Positions 16,131-25,900 of a DNA stretch of 40,879 bases are shown here, in pieces. Source of the stretch: Deltaproteobacteria bacterium (GTDB taxonomy: Bacteria; Desulfobacterota; DSM-4660; Desulfatiglandales; Desulfatiglandaceae); assembly GCA_029933075.1 (NCBI GenBank), contig JAOZOW010000017.1:1-40879 (forward strand). The letters are read 5' to 3'. The notes under the pieces were generated by a model that saw nothing but the letters and a program-made list of their open reading frames with translations, was not told the origin of the DNA and did no database searches. Numbering within the stretch: position 1 is the stretch's first letter; each line of letters opens with the position of its first letter. The position numbers and the translations under genes were made by a program.

Positions 16131-16700
16131 CTATGAAACAGCCTCTCTGGAACGGTCGCCTGTGTCAGGCAGGAGGTTGAAGCGCTTGAGCACGAAATCG
16201 GCCAACTCCTCGACTCGATCCGTCCCGAAGCGGGGAATGTCCATCTCAAGCTGTTCATCGGTTACGAGGGCAACCAGGTATTGGTCGCCCTTGCACAGGG
16301 GTTCTTCCTGAATCTCAGGTCTGAACACCTCCAGTTTTGGGCGTTTCACCCTCTTATATCCCTCGGTTAGGATGAGGTCCACATCAGCGAAAAGGCTCAT
16401 AAGTTCCTCAACACTGGAATCATGATCCACATCCTTGACCATCCCGATCTGAGATGAAGAGGAGATGACGGTGACCGAGGCCCCCGCCTCTTTGTGTCGC
16501 CAGCTGTCCTTGCCCTGTCGATCCAGTTGAAAGCCGTGGACATCATGTTTGATCGTTCCCACCCTGTAGCCCCTCTTGGTCAATTCGGGGATGAGTTTTT
16601 CTATGAGAGTAGTTTTCCCTGCACCGGAAGCACCAACTATATATATAACAGGGATGTGTCTATTGTATGGAGCCATCTTAGCATCCATCCTTTCTTTCAT
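16131..16700 (-). CDS. mobB: Molybdopterin-guanine dinucleotide biosynthesis protein MobB
   Basis: A 189-residue P-loop protein with Walker A GASGAGKT at residues 23-30, followed by TLIEKLIPELTKRGYRVGTIKHD and the LTEGYKR segment typical of MobB. MobB binds GTP and assists MobA in attaching GMP to molybdopterin, giving the bis-MGD cofactor. No mobA is seen in the window. It is the last gene of a four-gene unit. The ATG at 16698-16700 overlaps the end of the modE-like gene by 23 bases; in-frame ATGs at 16688 and 16676 are alternatives, the last removing the overlap. Confidence 0.92.
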   Translation of the reverse strand: MKERMDAKMAPYNRHIPVIYIVGASGAGKTTLIEKLIPELTKRGYRVGTIKHDVHGFQLDRQGKDSWRHKEAGASVTVISSSSQIGMVKDVDHDSSVEELMSLFADVDLILTEGYKRVKRPKLEVFRPEIQEEPLCKGDQYLVALVTDEQLEMDIPRFGTDRVEELADFVLKRFNLLPDTGDRSREAVS

Positions 16701-17052
16701 GCCTGTTTTTCCTGGACATGGCCGGTTTGAAGATACTGGTAAAGATCCTGTTCTCTTCCCGGAGGCATCTCTTTTTCAGCAATCGGTACTTTTCCAGGAT
16801 CTCTTTGCCTTCATCGGTCAGCCAGGCCCCCTTTTTTCTGTCCGTGAGCACGAGCCTGGTATTCAGGTGCTGCTCTGTGGCCTTGATCTTTCCCCACACA
16901 GCCTTATATGACATCCTCATCATTTTTGCGGTCTGATTTATGGAGCCGGACCTTTCAATATTTTCCAGGATCTCTCGTCTCCCTTCCCCGAAGATTATGT
17001 GGTCATGCTCGTCCACGATCCATTGTCTCGATTTGAGCCTAAGGTCAACCAT
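16678..17052 (-). CDS. ModE-like winged-helix regulator without molybdate-binding domain
   Basis: A 124-residue protein matching the N-terminal winged-helix half of ModE: FGEGRREILENIERSGSINQTAKMMRMSYKAVWGKI. Full-length ModE (about 260 residues) has two molbindin domains after this; they are absent, so molybdate or tungstate sensing must occur elsewhere or not at all. The protein ends with a basic tail (MSRKNRHERK). Its start overlaps the moeA-PBP fusion by 8 bases and its end overlaps mobB, so it is embedded in the cofactor operon it probably regulates. No clear palindromic ModE box was recognised near 20300. Confidence 0.88.
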   Translation of the reverse strand: MVDLRLKSRQWIVDEHDHIIFGEGRREILENIERSGSINQTAKMMRMSYKAVWGKIKATEQHLNTRLVLTDRKKGAWLTDEGKEILEKYRLLKKRCLREENRIFTSIFKPAMSRKNRHERKDGC

Positions 17053-18994
17053 TCTCCCTTCCTCCCACTTCTCTCCACAGCTCGCCGCTCATGGACGGAT
17101 CATATCCTCCGAGGGAAAGAACGCGTTGACGGAAATGTGTTGATCGTATGGTTTCCAGCACCGCCTGTATGCCGGGGTGATCCAAAAAGGCGGTGGGGAC
17201 AATCAGATCGTACTGCTCCCTTTCCATGGGGACAAAATCCAAATCCAGGGCCCTGGCAGCCGCAAAGATGCCTATCCCGCAGTCTGCCGCTCCGCTGAGC
17301 ACATCCACAGCCACAGCCATGTGGGTAAACTCTTCATGGTCATATCCTCTAATGGCCTCGGGCCTGATCCCCTGGCGATCGAGCTTATGATCAAAGAGTA
17401 CACGGGTCCCTGAACCTGCCTGGCGATTCACAAAGGTGACATCTTCTCTGGTTAGATCCTCTATCCCCTGGATACCTTTGGGATTCCCTTTTGCCACTAT
17501 CAACCCCTGATCCCTCAGCACCAGATGGAAGATGGAAACGGAAACCCCTTTGAGGTATCTTTCGATATATGAGATATTATACTCGCCTGTGCGGGTATCT
17601 AACAGGTGTGAGCCTGCCATATGGCAGATCCCTTTTCGAAGCGCTATCAGACCTCCAAGGCTTCCGACGTTTCCCGATGAAATACGGGTGTGCTTCCCCT
17701 GGCGCCGGATCTCGTCGGCCAGGATGTCGATTGTCATGTCATGGCTCCCGATGATGACCACGCCGTTTGACAGTTCTTCTTCGGGAACAAGGAGTTCCAC
17801 ATCTACCGTCTCTTTTTGGGAAACCCCTTCTGAAAGTGCTGGTATGCGCAAAATGCCCTCGGCTCTGGTCAGCGTAGTGATAGCGCCAGCCGCCCGTGCC
17901 AGGGGAGTGGCCACATACCTGGCATTGACCATGCCAACGTTGACCCGCAGGAATTCCTCCAGGCCGAGCTTGGAGGGTATGTCCCGCGCAGGCTGGACCG
18001 TGACGGACTTCCTGCCCGGTGGAGGGCAGCCCTGGAGGCGGTAAAGGAGGGGTTTTATGAATTGATCGAAAGAGAGTGTGGAGGAGACGGCATAGCCGGG
18101 ATTGCCCACCACAGGTTTCTCTCTCACGGCGCCGAGGATGGTGGGTTTGCCGGGCATCATGGCCACGCCGTGCACAAGCACCTCGCCCAACTGCTCGATC
18201 AGGTGTCGGGTGTAGTCCTTGCTTCCGGCGGACGAACCTGCGTTAATAATTACCACATGTGCCTCGGAATCCACCGCATGCTCAAGGGCATTGCGGATTT
18301 CCTCTTCCATGTCTGGGACAATTTCGTAGACAACGGGTATGGCCCCGCACTCCCTGACCAGGTTTGCGAGGACAATAGAGTTATATTCGATGATCTTTCC
18401 TTCCGGGAGAACTTGGCCTTCCATGATGTCCCTGTAGTGAACGAGCTCCGATCCCGTGGGTATTATGGCCACTCTGGGCTTTTTCCAGACCTTGACAGAG
18501 AAGACCCCTGCGCTGATGAGCGCTCCTATATCATACGATCTCAGCTTGTGGTTTTGAGGCAGAAGGAGCTCCGTAGCCACAATATCCTCCCCCACTTTGC
18601 GCACATGCTGCCAGGGATAGGCAGGGGACCGGATTTCCACATGCTCGTCATCCACCTGATGCAGCTTTTCCACCATGATCACGGCATCGAAAGGTTTCGG
18701 CATGGCCTGGCCCGTGTTGACCCAGAGGGCGTCGCGACCGATTTTCAGCAGTTTTGGGCTTCGGTCCGTGGTCCCGTAAGTATCCTTTGCCCTCACAGCA
18801 ATGCCGTCCATTGCCGCCGAGTGGTAGGAGGGAGAAGAAAGCCGGGCGAATATGGCTTCCGCCGTAACCCGGCCCAAGGCCTCTTCCGCCCCGACAGTTT
18901 CGGGCTCGGTGCGGAGGGTGGGGCCGAATCTGGAAAAGAAGATTTCCTTGGCCTCTTCAAGGCCTTTCATGGAGAGGTAGACCTGCCTTTTCAT
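17045..18994 (-). CDS. MoeA-type molybdotransferase fused to periplasmic-binding-protein-like domain
   Basis: The 649-residue product has two parts. Residues 1 to about 405 are a MoeA/gephyrin protein (SYHSAAMDGIAVRAKDTYG, NTGQAMPKPFDAVIMVE, INAGSSAGSKDYT, GKPTILGAV). Residues from about 412 are a PBP-like (LysR-substrate type) domain starting VVIIGSHDMTIDILADEIRR and containing RQAGSGTRVLFD. MoeA inserts the metal into adenylylated molybdopterin; the extra domain resembles oxyanion-binding proteins and may select molybdate or tungstate (inference). There is no signal peptide, so it acts in the cytoplasm. It overlaps the upstream moeA by 4 bases (ATGA) and the modE-like gene by 8. Confidence 0.93.
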   Translation of the reverse strand: MKRQVYLSMKGLEEAKEIFFSRFGPTLRTEPETVGAEEALGRVTAEAIFARLSSPSYHSAAMDGIAVRAKDTYGTTDRSPKLLKIGRDALWVNTGQAMPKPFDAVIMVEKLHQVDDEHVEIRSPAYPWQHVRKVGEDIVATELLLPQNHKLRSYDIGALISAGVFSVKVWKKPRVAIIPTGSELVHYRDIMEGQVLPEGKIIEYNSIVLANLVRECGAIPVVYEIVPDMEEEIRNALEHAVDSEAHVVIINAGSSAGSKDYTRHLIEQLGEVLVHGVAMMPGKPTILGAVREKPVVGNPGYAVSSTLSFDQFIKPLLYRLQGCPPPGRKSVTVQPARDIPSKLGLEEFLRVNVGMVNARYVATPLARAAGAITTLTRAEGILRIPALSEGVSQKETVDVELLVPEEELSNGVVIIGSHDMTIDILADEIRRQGKHTRISSGNVGSLGGLIALRKGICHMAGSHLLDTRTGEYNISYIERYLKGVSVSIFHLVLRDQGLIVAKGNPKGIQGIEDLTREDVTFVNRQAGSGTRVLFDHKLDRQGIRPEAIRGYDHEEFTHMAVAVDVLSGAADCGIGIFAAARALDLDFVPMEREQYDLIVPTAFLDHPGIQAVLETIRSTHFRQRVLSLGGYDPSMSGELWREVGGRENG

Positions 18995-20250
18995 AGGAGG
19001 AGTCTCCGGTTAGGGGATTCAAAGAGCATGACACCGACAAGGTCGCCTTCGTAAAGACCCTCCGTATTCATGCCCACCCTGATGAGACCGTCAGATTCCA
19101 CCAGAATGGATATGAGCCCTGATTTTCCAAAGATCGGTTCGGCGAGCAATCGATCCTCTTCTCTGAAAAGCTTCACCCGAATGTAATCTTCTCGGCCGCT
19201 CTTTGATTCAATGTTGCGGCTCAGATAGGCCTCCACATGCGCCTGGAACTCTCCCGGTTCACCGGCAAGACCCGAGAGCCTGCCGATCAATCGAGTCAAA
19301 AAAATCTCTGCCACGATCAGGGCCGAGGACACATGCCCTGGCAGTCCGATTACCGGCTTCTCACCGGACTTTCCTATGATGGTAGGCTTGCCGGGACTGA
19401 TAGAGATGCCGTGAACAAGGAGTTCAAAATCGCCGAGTGTATCCAACACTCTGAGGGTTAAATCCCTTGTACCCACCGAGCTCCCTCCAGATATCCACAC
19501 GGTATCGGCCTCCGCAAGTCCCTCTGCAACCATGCCTTTCAGGGAGTCAAAGTCGTCCTTGCACAGACCCAGCGCCAGAGGCTCAGCCCCAATCCGCCGG
19601 CAAAACGCTCCCAGGGTGTAACGATTGATATCCCGGACCTGCCCCGGCCTTGGTGAGGTGTGAATAGGAACGACTTCGTCGCCCGTAGATATAATGGCCA
19701 CTTTAGGTTTCCGGTAGACCGAGACCTCGGTCTGTCCGAGCCCGGCCAAGGCTCCTACATCCTGGCAGCGCAGTGGCCTGCCTTTTTGGATCACTATGGC
19801 CCCTTTCTTAAAGTCGTCGTCTGGCAGAATTACGTTTTCCAGGGGGACGATGGCCCGGTTCACCTCCAGCGTGCCCTCATCCAGCACCTGGCAGTACTCT
19901 ACCATTACCACGCCGTCGGCCCCTTCGGGAAGCATCCCCCCCGTGGCAATCTTCATGGCCTCGCCCTTTGAGATTTTGATGGACGGGCTCTGTCCCATCA
20001 AGACCTCGCCCTTTAGCTCCAACAGGGCGGGAAGGCTCTCGCTGGCCCCGAAGGTATCCCTCGCCCTGAGCGCATAGCCGTCCATGGCGGATCTCAGAAA
20101 ACCGGGCAGGTCTTGAGGTGAAAGGACATCTGCCCCCGCCACTCTGCCCTCTGCCTCATCCAGGGGCACCGCTTCCAGCCCCACTGGCTGGAAGCGGTCA
20201 ATAATCTGGAAGACTTCCGGGGTGGTTTTGAGCTTGAAAAAGGTATCCAT
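18991..20250 (-). CDS. moeA: MoeA molybdopterin molybdenumtransferase
   Basis: A single-module MoeA of about 419 residues: FLRSAMDGYALRARDTFG, GGMLPEGADGVVMVEYCQ, ISTGDEVVPIHTSPRPGQVRD, WISGGSSVGTRDLT and PGKPTIIGKSGEKPVIGLPGH are present in order. It catalyses metal insertion into molybdopterin. The ATG at 20250 (MDTFFKLKTT) fits the family N-terminus; the frame extends 21 codons further to 20313 without a visible ribosome binding site. It is first in the operon moeA, moeA-PBP, modE-like, mobB. Having two MoeA proteins side by side is usual in organisms that use both Mo and W, and may allow separate insertion of each metal. Confidence 0.93.
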   Translation of the reverse strand: MDTFFKLKTTPEVFQIIDRFQPVGLEAVPLDEAEGRVAGADVLSPQDLPGFLRSAMDGYALRARDTFGASESLPALLELKGEVLMGQSPSIKISKGEAMKIATGGMLPEGADGVVMVEYCQVLDEGTLEVNRAIVPLENVILPDDDFKKGAIVIQKGRPLRCQDVGALAGLGQTEVSVYRKPKVAIISTGDEVVPIHTSPRPGQVRDINRYTLGAFCRRIGAEPLALGLCKDDFDSLKGMVAEGLAEADTVWISGGSSVGTRDLTLRVLDTLGDFELLVHGISISPGKPTIIGKSGEKPVIGLPGHVSSALIVAEIFLTRLIGRLSGLAGEPGEFQAHVEAYLSRNIESKSGREDYIRVKLFREEDRLLAEPIFGKSGLISILVESDGLIRVGMNTEGLYEGDLVGVMLFESPNRRLLL

Positions 20251-20413
20251 GCCAAATATCTGACCATGCAAACAAACAGAGTGCTCACACAGAGAGAACA
20301 GAGTAGAAAGCATGATAAATCGAGCTTTAATATGTCACAGATGATATAAGCCTTCAATCAAAAAATGACCTACAGTTCTTTGTCTGAGATCATATTGATT
20401 TTGGGGCACGACT

Positions 20414-21193
20414 GTGAGAGTATTCGAAGCGGTCGTTTCGGGACCGGGTGTTTTTATATCAACGGTGAGAGGGACTGCTGTCTTGAAAAAAAAAGGCCCT
20501 TATATCAAACATATTTACTGGCTTACAAAAGAAGAGGAGCAAGAGCTGAGAGAGGGGCTTAAGGGCCAGCAAGTCCTGTTGAAAGCGGCCAAGGGAATAA
20601 TGTGTACCCCCCTTGACCGGCTGAACAGGATTGCGAGCGTAGCGCCCTCCGTGTGGAGCGATACATGTGCCAGGCAGGGGAGCTGGTATCGTGCCTCAGG
20701 GAAAAATGGGTTGTATCTCGTGATCAGCTCCTTCGAGCTGCCCCGGTACAGGGAACAGAAGGCGGCTACCATTACGGAATCAGATTTTGTCCCGCCCCGA
20801 CGGGCCACAAGAGAGGAAAAGGAGAGTCTCACGCAACTGCTGGCCTCGGGGAACCGGGCTCCCGCTGAGTGGCGCTTTGTAGGTGATATAGAAAAGCGGA
20901 TTTACCTGAGGTGGGCCAGGAGGCTGGGATCTGATGTCGACGATTACGATTTCCTTTATCTTTCCCATACCGCAAATCACGCCAATTTTATCTACCCACG
21001 GTTTTTTATTGAGGAGCATGGAGGTATCGTTCCATATTCCATAGACCGGAGCGCCCATCTCTGCTCCTGCTGCGTCGAGCTTTTCCAGGTGCTTGGAGAT
21101 GAGTTCGAGAGGAAACTGGTGGCCCCATGTCCAGGCGCCACCATATTTGCCCGGCTAAAACCGGACCGTTATTTGCTGGTGGAAAAGGCCTGA
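20414..21193 (+). CDS. Unrecognised cytoplasmic protein with CxCC motif
   Basis: I do not recognise this 259-residue protein. It has no signal peptide or membrane helix. Features seen: a basic, possibly beta-rich N-terminus (VFEAVVSGPGVFISTVRG), a charged segment (KEEEQELREGL), six cysteines (64, 85, 217, 219, 220 and 239), including a CSCC cluster at 217-220 followed by VELFQVLGDEF, and a His-rich LSHTANHANF at 183-192. The Cys and His could bind metal. Translation seems to begin at a GTG (20414) with a poor ribosome binding site. It is divergent from the moeA operon, sharing a roughly 160-base intergenic region, and is followed after 49 bases by an MscS gene. A link to Mo/W cofactor handling is only suggested by position. 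Confidence 0.65.
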   Translation: MRVFEAVVSGPGVFISTVRGTAVLKKKGPYIKHIYWLTKEEEQELREGLKGQQVLLKAAKGIMCTPLDRLNRIASVAPSVWSDTCARQGSWYRASGKNGLYLVISSFELPRYREQKAATITESDFVPPRRATREEKESLTQLLASGNRAPAEWRFVGDIEKRIYLRWARRLGSDVDDYDFLYLSHTANHANFIYPRFFIEEHGGIVPYSIDRSAHLCSCCVELFQVLGDEFERKLVAPCPGATIFARLKPDRYLLVEKA

Positions 21194-21242
21194 GGCCGAC
21201 ATGCCGGAAAGGAAATAGCCCCTCAATTAGCGGAGAGAAAGA

Positions 21243-22322
21243 ATGGGAGATCCTCAAAAATCCATATACGAACATATATTTTCCAACCAAAGCCCCTTCC
21301 TCAAAAGCGGTATCCATGTTTTGGCCATCATAGCGGGGGCGGCTGTGGCCTGGTGGATTCTGAAGGCCGCAGTGGGCCGACTCGAGAAGAGGTATCGCGG
21401 GCGTCCTTTTTTCGAAAGAAACGAATATGTCTTCGTGCTCATCAAGAAAGGCGGACACTATGCCATCCTGATCCTAACAGGGGTCGCTTTGCTCAACCTC
21501 TTCAAGGCGCCTATAGTAGAAAAGATTTTCTATGCTCTCATGATCTTTTTGCTCTCCTCCGTGGCCAACAATATCGTCAATACCATCCTCCCATACCTGG
21601 AAGAAAAAATTGCCGCCAGGACAAAGACCGATGTGGACGATGTGGTCCTAGACCTGGCCAAGAAATTCTCGGGCGTTTTCATCTATGCAACGGGGGTGGT
21701 CCTGGCCTTGGACGTGTTGGGGGTTAATATCATGCCATTTGTGGCAGGTGCCGGGGTGGCAGGCATTGCGGTGGGGTTTGCGGCAAAAGATACTCTTTCC
21801 AATCTCATAGCAGGCATCCTGTTGATCATTGACAGGCCCTTTGAGGTGGGGGACAGGATCGAGGTGTGGAGTGCGCCCAAAAATTCGGCCACCTGGGGGG
21901 ATATCATCGACGTGGGCCTCCGGGCCACCAAGATCCGGACAACCGATAATATCGTGATCGTTATTCCGAACAACGAGATCATGAAGCGGGATATCATCAA
22001 CTATACTGCTATCACAGAGGAGATCCGCGTACGTATACCCATTGGAGTGGCCTACGATGCCGATATCAAGAAAGCCAAGGAGATTGTCTCAAATATCAGC
22101 CTGGAACTGGATTGGGTGATGCATGACCCTGCTCCGAAAGTGGTGGTGAAAAATTTCGGTGATTCAGCCGTTGACCTGGAAGCGAGGGTGTGGATCAGGG
22201 AGCCGAGGAAGAGGATAGACACCATCTCCCATATCACGGACAGGGTAAAGGAAGAGTTCGATCGGGCGGGAATTGAAATTCCCTATCCCAAACGGGATAT
22301 CTATATCAAGAGAGAAGAATGA
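21243..22322 (+). CDS. MscS-family mechanosensitive ion channel
   Basis: A 359-residue membrane protein with three to four hydrophobic segments in the first 180 residues. The pore helix region reads AGVAGIAVGFAAKDTLSNLIAG (rich in Gly/Ala as in MscS TM3), followed by the beta-domain motif IDRPFEVGDRIEV, the VIPNNEIMKRDIINYT segment, and a C-terminal alpha/beta domain. Such channels release solutes on hypo-osmotic shock. The ATG at 21243 follows GGAGAG with good spacing. It follows the unrecognised Cys-containing gene and is probably co-transcribed. It ends 10 bases from the convergent ydbL-like gene. Confidence 0.93.
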   Translation: MGDPQKSIYEHIFSNQSPFLKSGIHVLAIIAGAAVAWWILKAAVGRLEKRYRGRPFFERNEYVFVLIKKGGHYAILILTGVALLNLFKAPIVEKIFYALMIFLLSSVANNIVNTILPYLEEKIAARTKTDVDDVVLDLAKKFSGVFIYATGVVLALDVLGVNIMPFVAGAGVAGIAVGFAAKDTLSNLIAGILLIIDRPFEVGDRIEVWSAPKNSATWGDIIDVGLRATKIRTTDNIVIVIPNNEIMKRDIINYTAITEEIRVRIPIGVAYDADIKKAKEIVSNISLELDWVMHDPAPKVVVKNFGDSAVDLEARVWIREPRKRIDTISHITDRVKEEFDRAGIEIPYPKRDIYIKREE

Positions 22323-22332
22323 CAGGCCTGGT

Positions 22333-22884
22333 TCATCTAAGAGACTTTTGCCATTCCTTGGCAAAGATTTCAGCGACCCTGTTGATTTGACCGGGGTCGA
22401 TCTTCAGGGCCTTGGCCACCTCTCTGTAGAGAGACTTTCTATCATTGTTTTCGGCACTTACCAGGCCCTTGAGGGTTCTCTTATCCCTCAGGCCCAGCCC
22501 TGAAGTATTTCCAAGGGAAACATAACCGTCGTCTCCTTCCCTCAGCATTCCCTTCTGGTAATAAGGCTTCATCTGGGCGTACCGGCTCTTCATTCTCTGC
22601 TTCAGGGCCCGGATAGTGGGGTTGGAAACAGTGGTCACATCTTCCGCCCAGGCAATGGAGGGAGCGCAGAGGGCGAAAAAGGTCTTGTGCAGCAGGGAAT
22701 CCTTCTCCGGCGAGGCAGGCCGGTTCTTTTCACTGCCCTTCTTGCCCCTGATGTCCTTTACTATCTCTCCTGCCACAGATTCCACCTTTTCAGCCGGAAA
22801 ATAGATATTGATGGTCACACAGGCAAAAGCCACCAAGGATATGGACAGGATTAACAGCCAGATGGGTTTCGGAAAAACTCTCAT
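22333..22884 (-). CDS. Lipoprotein combining YnbE-like N-terminus and DUF1318 (YdbL-like) domain
   Basis: A 183-residue predicted lipoprotein. The signal sequence ends with AFAC (Cys22), followed by VTINIYFPAEKVESVAGEIV, a segment that resembles the lipoprotein YnbE. After a polar linker the C-terminal part (about 85-183) matches DUF1318 (YdbL): KQRMKSRYAQMKPYYQKGMLREGDDGY and the later NNDRKSLYREVAKAL. In E. coli YnbE, YdbL and the AsmA-like YdbH act together in phospholipid movement to the outer membrane; here YnbE- and YdbL-like parts appear to be one polypeptide. The ATG at 22884 has an excellent GAGGAGG site. It is directly downstream (23 bases) of the ydbH-like gene. Confidence 0.8.
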   Translation of the reverse strand: MRVFPKPIWLLILSISLVAFACVTINIYFPAEKVESVAGEIVKDIRGKKGSEKNRPASPEKDSLLHKTFFALCAPSIAWAEDVTTVSNPTIRALKQRMKSRYAQMKPYYQKGMLREGDDGYVSLGNTSGLGLRDKRTLKGLVSAENNDRKSLYREVAKALKIDPGQINRVAEIFAKEWQKSLR

Positions 22885-22907
22885 TTTTACCTCCTCAGAA
22901 AAATCGT

Positions 22908-25900
22908 CTACTTGATTACAGGGCCGGTTTTTGATGCGGTAACCCGCCTGATTCTTTTCACCATGTCGTTGAAGCTGGCACGGTTATCCGGGTTTTGATT
23001 TACAACATTTACCCCTGAAAAGCCACCCCTTTTAACGAGGTATTCCTTCCCTCCTTCTTTAACGGTCCCATTTATCCGAAACACATCATTTTCAAGACTC
23101 GCCCTGATCCCGATCTTTTTGTAGGAGAATTCCTTGAATAAAGATGCAAACCTTCCGGCAAGACCCATAAATGGACTGCTCCCGCCACCAATCCGGGCGA
23201 TATTGTCCACGGCCTTCACGCTGATCCTCTGCCGGACCCCTCTTTTCTTGACCGTTTCCAGGAGCAGATTAAATCGCTGGGGTTGCCCGTAGGCAATCTC
23301 CAGGTCTTTCACATAGCCGCGGAGCACGCCCTCTATTTTTCCAAAAGAAGTCCCGCTGGTCATGCTTTTGAGGTCCAAGTCATTGAACCTGGCGCTGAGC
23401 CTCAAAACCGGAGACGGGGTGAATAGACCCGATGCCCCGATTCGGGAAAGGACAATCTCACCGCCGAAAACTCTGGCATGGAGTTCTCCTTTTGTATTCA
23501 GGTCTCCATGCCTGAAATTTATGGAGCCAAGCCTGCCTGCAAGGGTTCCATCTACAGGATGAGGCCAGAGTCTCGAGAGCAAGGGGTTGAGGTCCATTGC
23601 TTCCAGGCTGAGGCTGGTCTCAATGGATCGTAATGGTTGAAATATGTCTTTAGCCTCCACAGGGCCCAGCCGGACCGCACCGCCCGGGACCCTGATCAGG
23701 GTTGGCGCGTTTATGGACATGGACCCGGGGCCTGCCTCAAGGTCTAAGTCCAAGGCCTGTTCCGGTATCACCGGGACTGCCACGGATCGGATAGACAGAT
23801 GTCCTTTGAGGACGTCGGTGATACCCGCATGTCTGTCCGTAGCGTACCAAACGGGGAGGGCGAGTTCCACTCCTTTGAGTGATACCCTTCCATGGCCTAC
23901 GGAGAGAGACCCGGCATGCCAGAAGCAATGTCCTGTCACGGTCCTGTGGCCCTTGGCTTCCTCAAACTCCAGATCCGCTGAGATGCTTCCCCCTACCTTG
24001 AGGGTCCCAAGGAAAGGTTTTTCATTTTTGAAAGGTTCTGAAACAAGATTATCAAAGGCCGGCTTGAGCGGCGCCTTCGGGACCTCTATCTGGAGATGAA
24101 CCTTCCGACGGGGAAGGCTGTGAAAAATATCTCCCCCAAGCACAACGGAAAGAATGTTCCGGAGGGCCAGTGTCAGGCGGGACAGCCTGATATGTTTTTC
24201 GGGAAGATCATATTCCGCCCGGGACTGGAGCACAAGGGGGTTCTTGCCGAAGTCCACGTAAAAACGATCGTAGAGGGCTTCCCCTTTGGTGATTTTGACC
24301 GCCGCATGGACCGAAAAACGGGAATCCCCAAGGCCTGCCTTGCCTTTTAGTTCTGCCTGCAGGGCCGTTTTTTCCCCCGCTAAGGAGCCATCCCGGTTCT
24401 GAAATGAGAGACCCTGAAGAGCCATCGTGCCGCTGAATGAGAGGATGCGATCTTTGTCCAAGCTTGCTTCCAATTCGACTCTGTCCATGCCGCTGATCTG
24501 CCATCCGGACGGGATCAGATGGAGAGAGAGCGCCGATTCAATAAGGCCGGTTTCTTTGCCTTTGAGGCCTAAAAAACCCATCCCCCCCTTGTAACTGATG
24601 GAGAGCCGCAAGTTTTTCAATAAAGACGAATCGAACCTAACATCGGAAAAAGAAAAGGATTTTCTCTCGGCATTTAACCGACCCTCTGCGGCCTGGAAAC
24701 GTACCCTTTCGATCCGGTATTGCCTTTTCCCCACCCTCATCTTCGCCCCCGGCACGCTGGCGGAGAACTTGTTGATGTGAAAAACCGGATACTTGCCCGA
24801 GAAAGACAGCGCCCAGGTGAGCGGCGCTACGTCCGCTCCGATGCCCTGCAGGACGGTCCGGTCGCTTTTGAGGCTGCCGGAGACCTTGAGATCAGGAAAA
24901 GTACCCCTGGCAAAAAGCCTCCCTGTGACCCTGGCGCGGGCCCTGAGCTTTCCGGCCCTGTATGTGATGCGCTCATTTTTGAGCGTTGACTTCAGATCGC
25001 ATGCCCATCGCCACCCCCCTGCCTCCCCTGAACCGCCTATCTGGCCCTTTAAATAAACAGGCCCCGAGATACTGACCTCTTTCAAAATATGCCTGGTCCT
25101 TTCGGGAAGAAACGCCAGCGCACCTGCGGACATCAACCACCCATCTACAAGTTCAAGCGCTATGATCGGTCTCGGAAGGGCATGGGCGCTCAGGCTTCCC
25201 GCAAGCCTGAGGAGATGGCTTATTGTGATATCAAAACTGGGGACCTGCAGCGTTAACGCATTAAGGTCCGCCTTTGCCACTGCATTGAGGCGAATATCAA
25301 GGGGGGCTTTCAGACCCAGAGATGAAGATACGAGTCCTTTAAGGGTCAGACTCAGGGCCTCAATATCCAGATCTGTCGTGCCGCTGGCGTATTTGAACTT
25401 TCCCTGGAGCCTCATCCCGGATGCCGCCATATCAGGTTTCTTCCACTGAAGAGTTCCAAGGTCCAGGTCCATTGAGCTTACTGCCAGAGCTCCCTTGCGG
25501 TGATCGTGTTTCAAGGCTGCGCTCAGGGTCAGCCCCTCCATCATGCCTTTCGGGCTTTGAAAGGTTCCGCCCTCCGCTCGCAAAAGGCAACCGATCTGAG
25601 GATTTTGAAACGATATGGCCTTTTGAGTCGCTATTTTCAGGAAGGGCACCGAGAAGATTATCTTTTTAGAAGGCCAGGCAGCACGCAAGCCGCAGGAGAT
25701 GTCAATGAGGCGCTCGTTGTCGATGCTGGCGCGTATTTTTTCAATACGAATTACCTGATCCTCTGTTTTGAGAGTAATTTCACCCCTCCGGACATTTATG
25801 TCCTGGATCCTGATATCTCTAAAAAGGGCGAAGGCTATGAGCCCATTGAGGGCACGGCTGATAAGGGAAGGTTTTCCCTGACCCCGCCTTATCCGGGGCG

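Noticed and set aside
18062-19054. 330-codon frame on the plus strand opposite the moeA-PBP gene
   Set aside because: Antisense to a confident MoeA domain; His/Asp-rich translation without family features.
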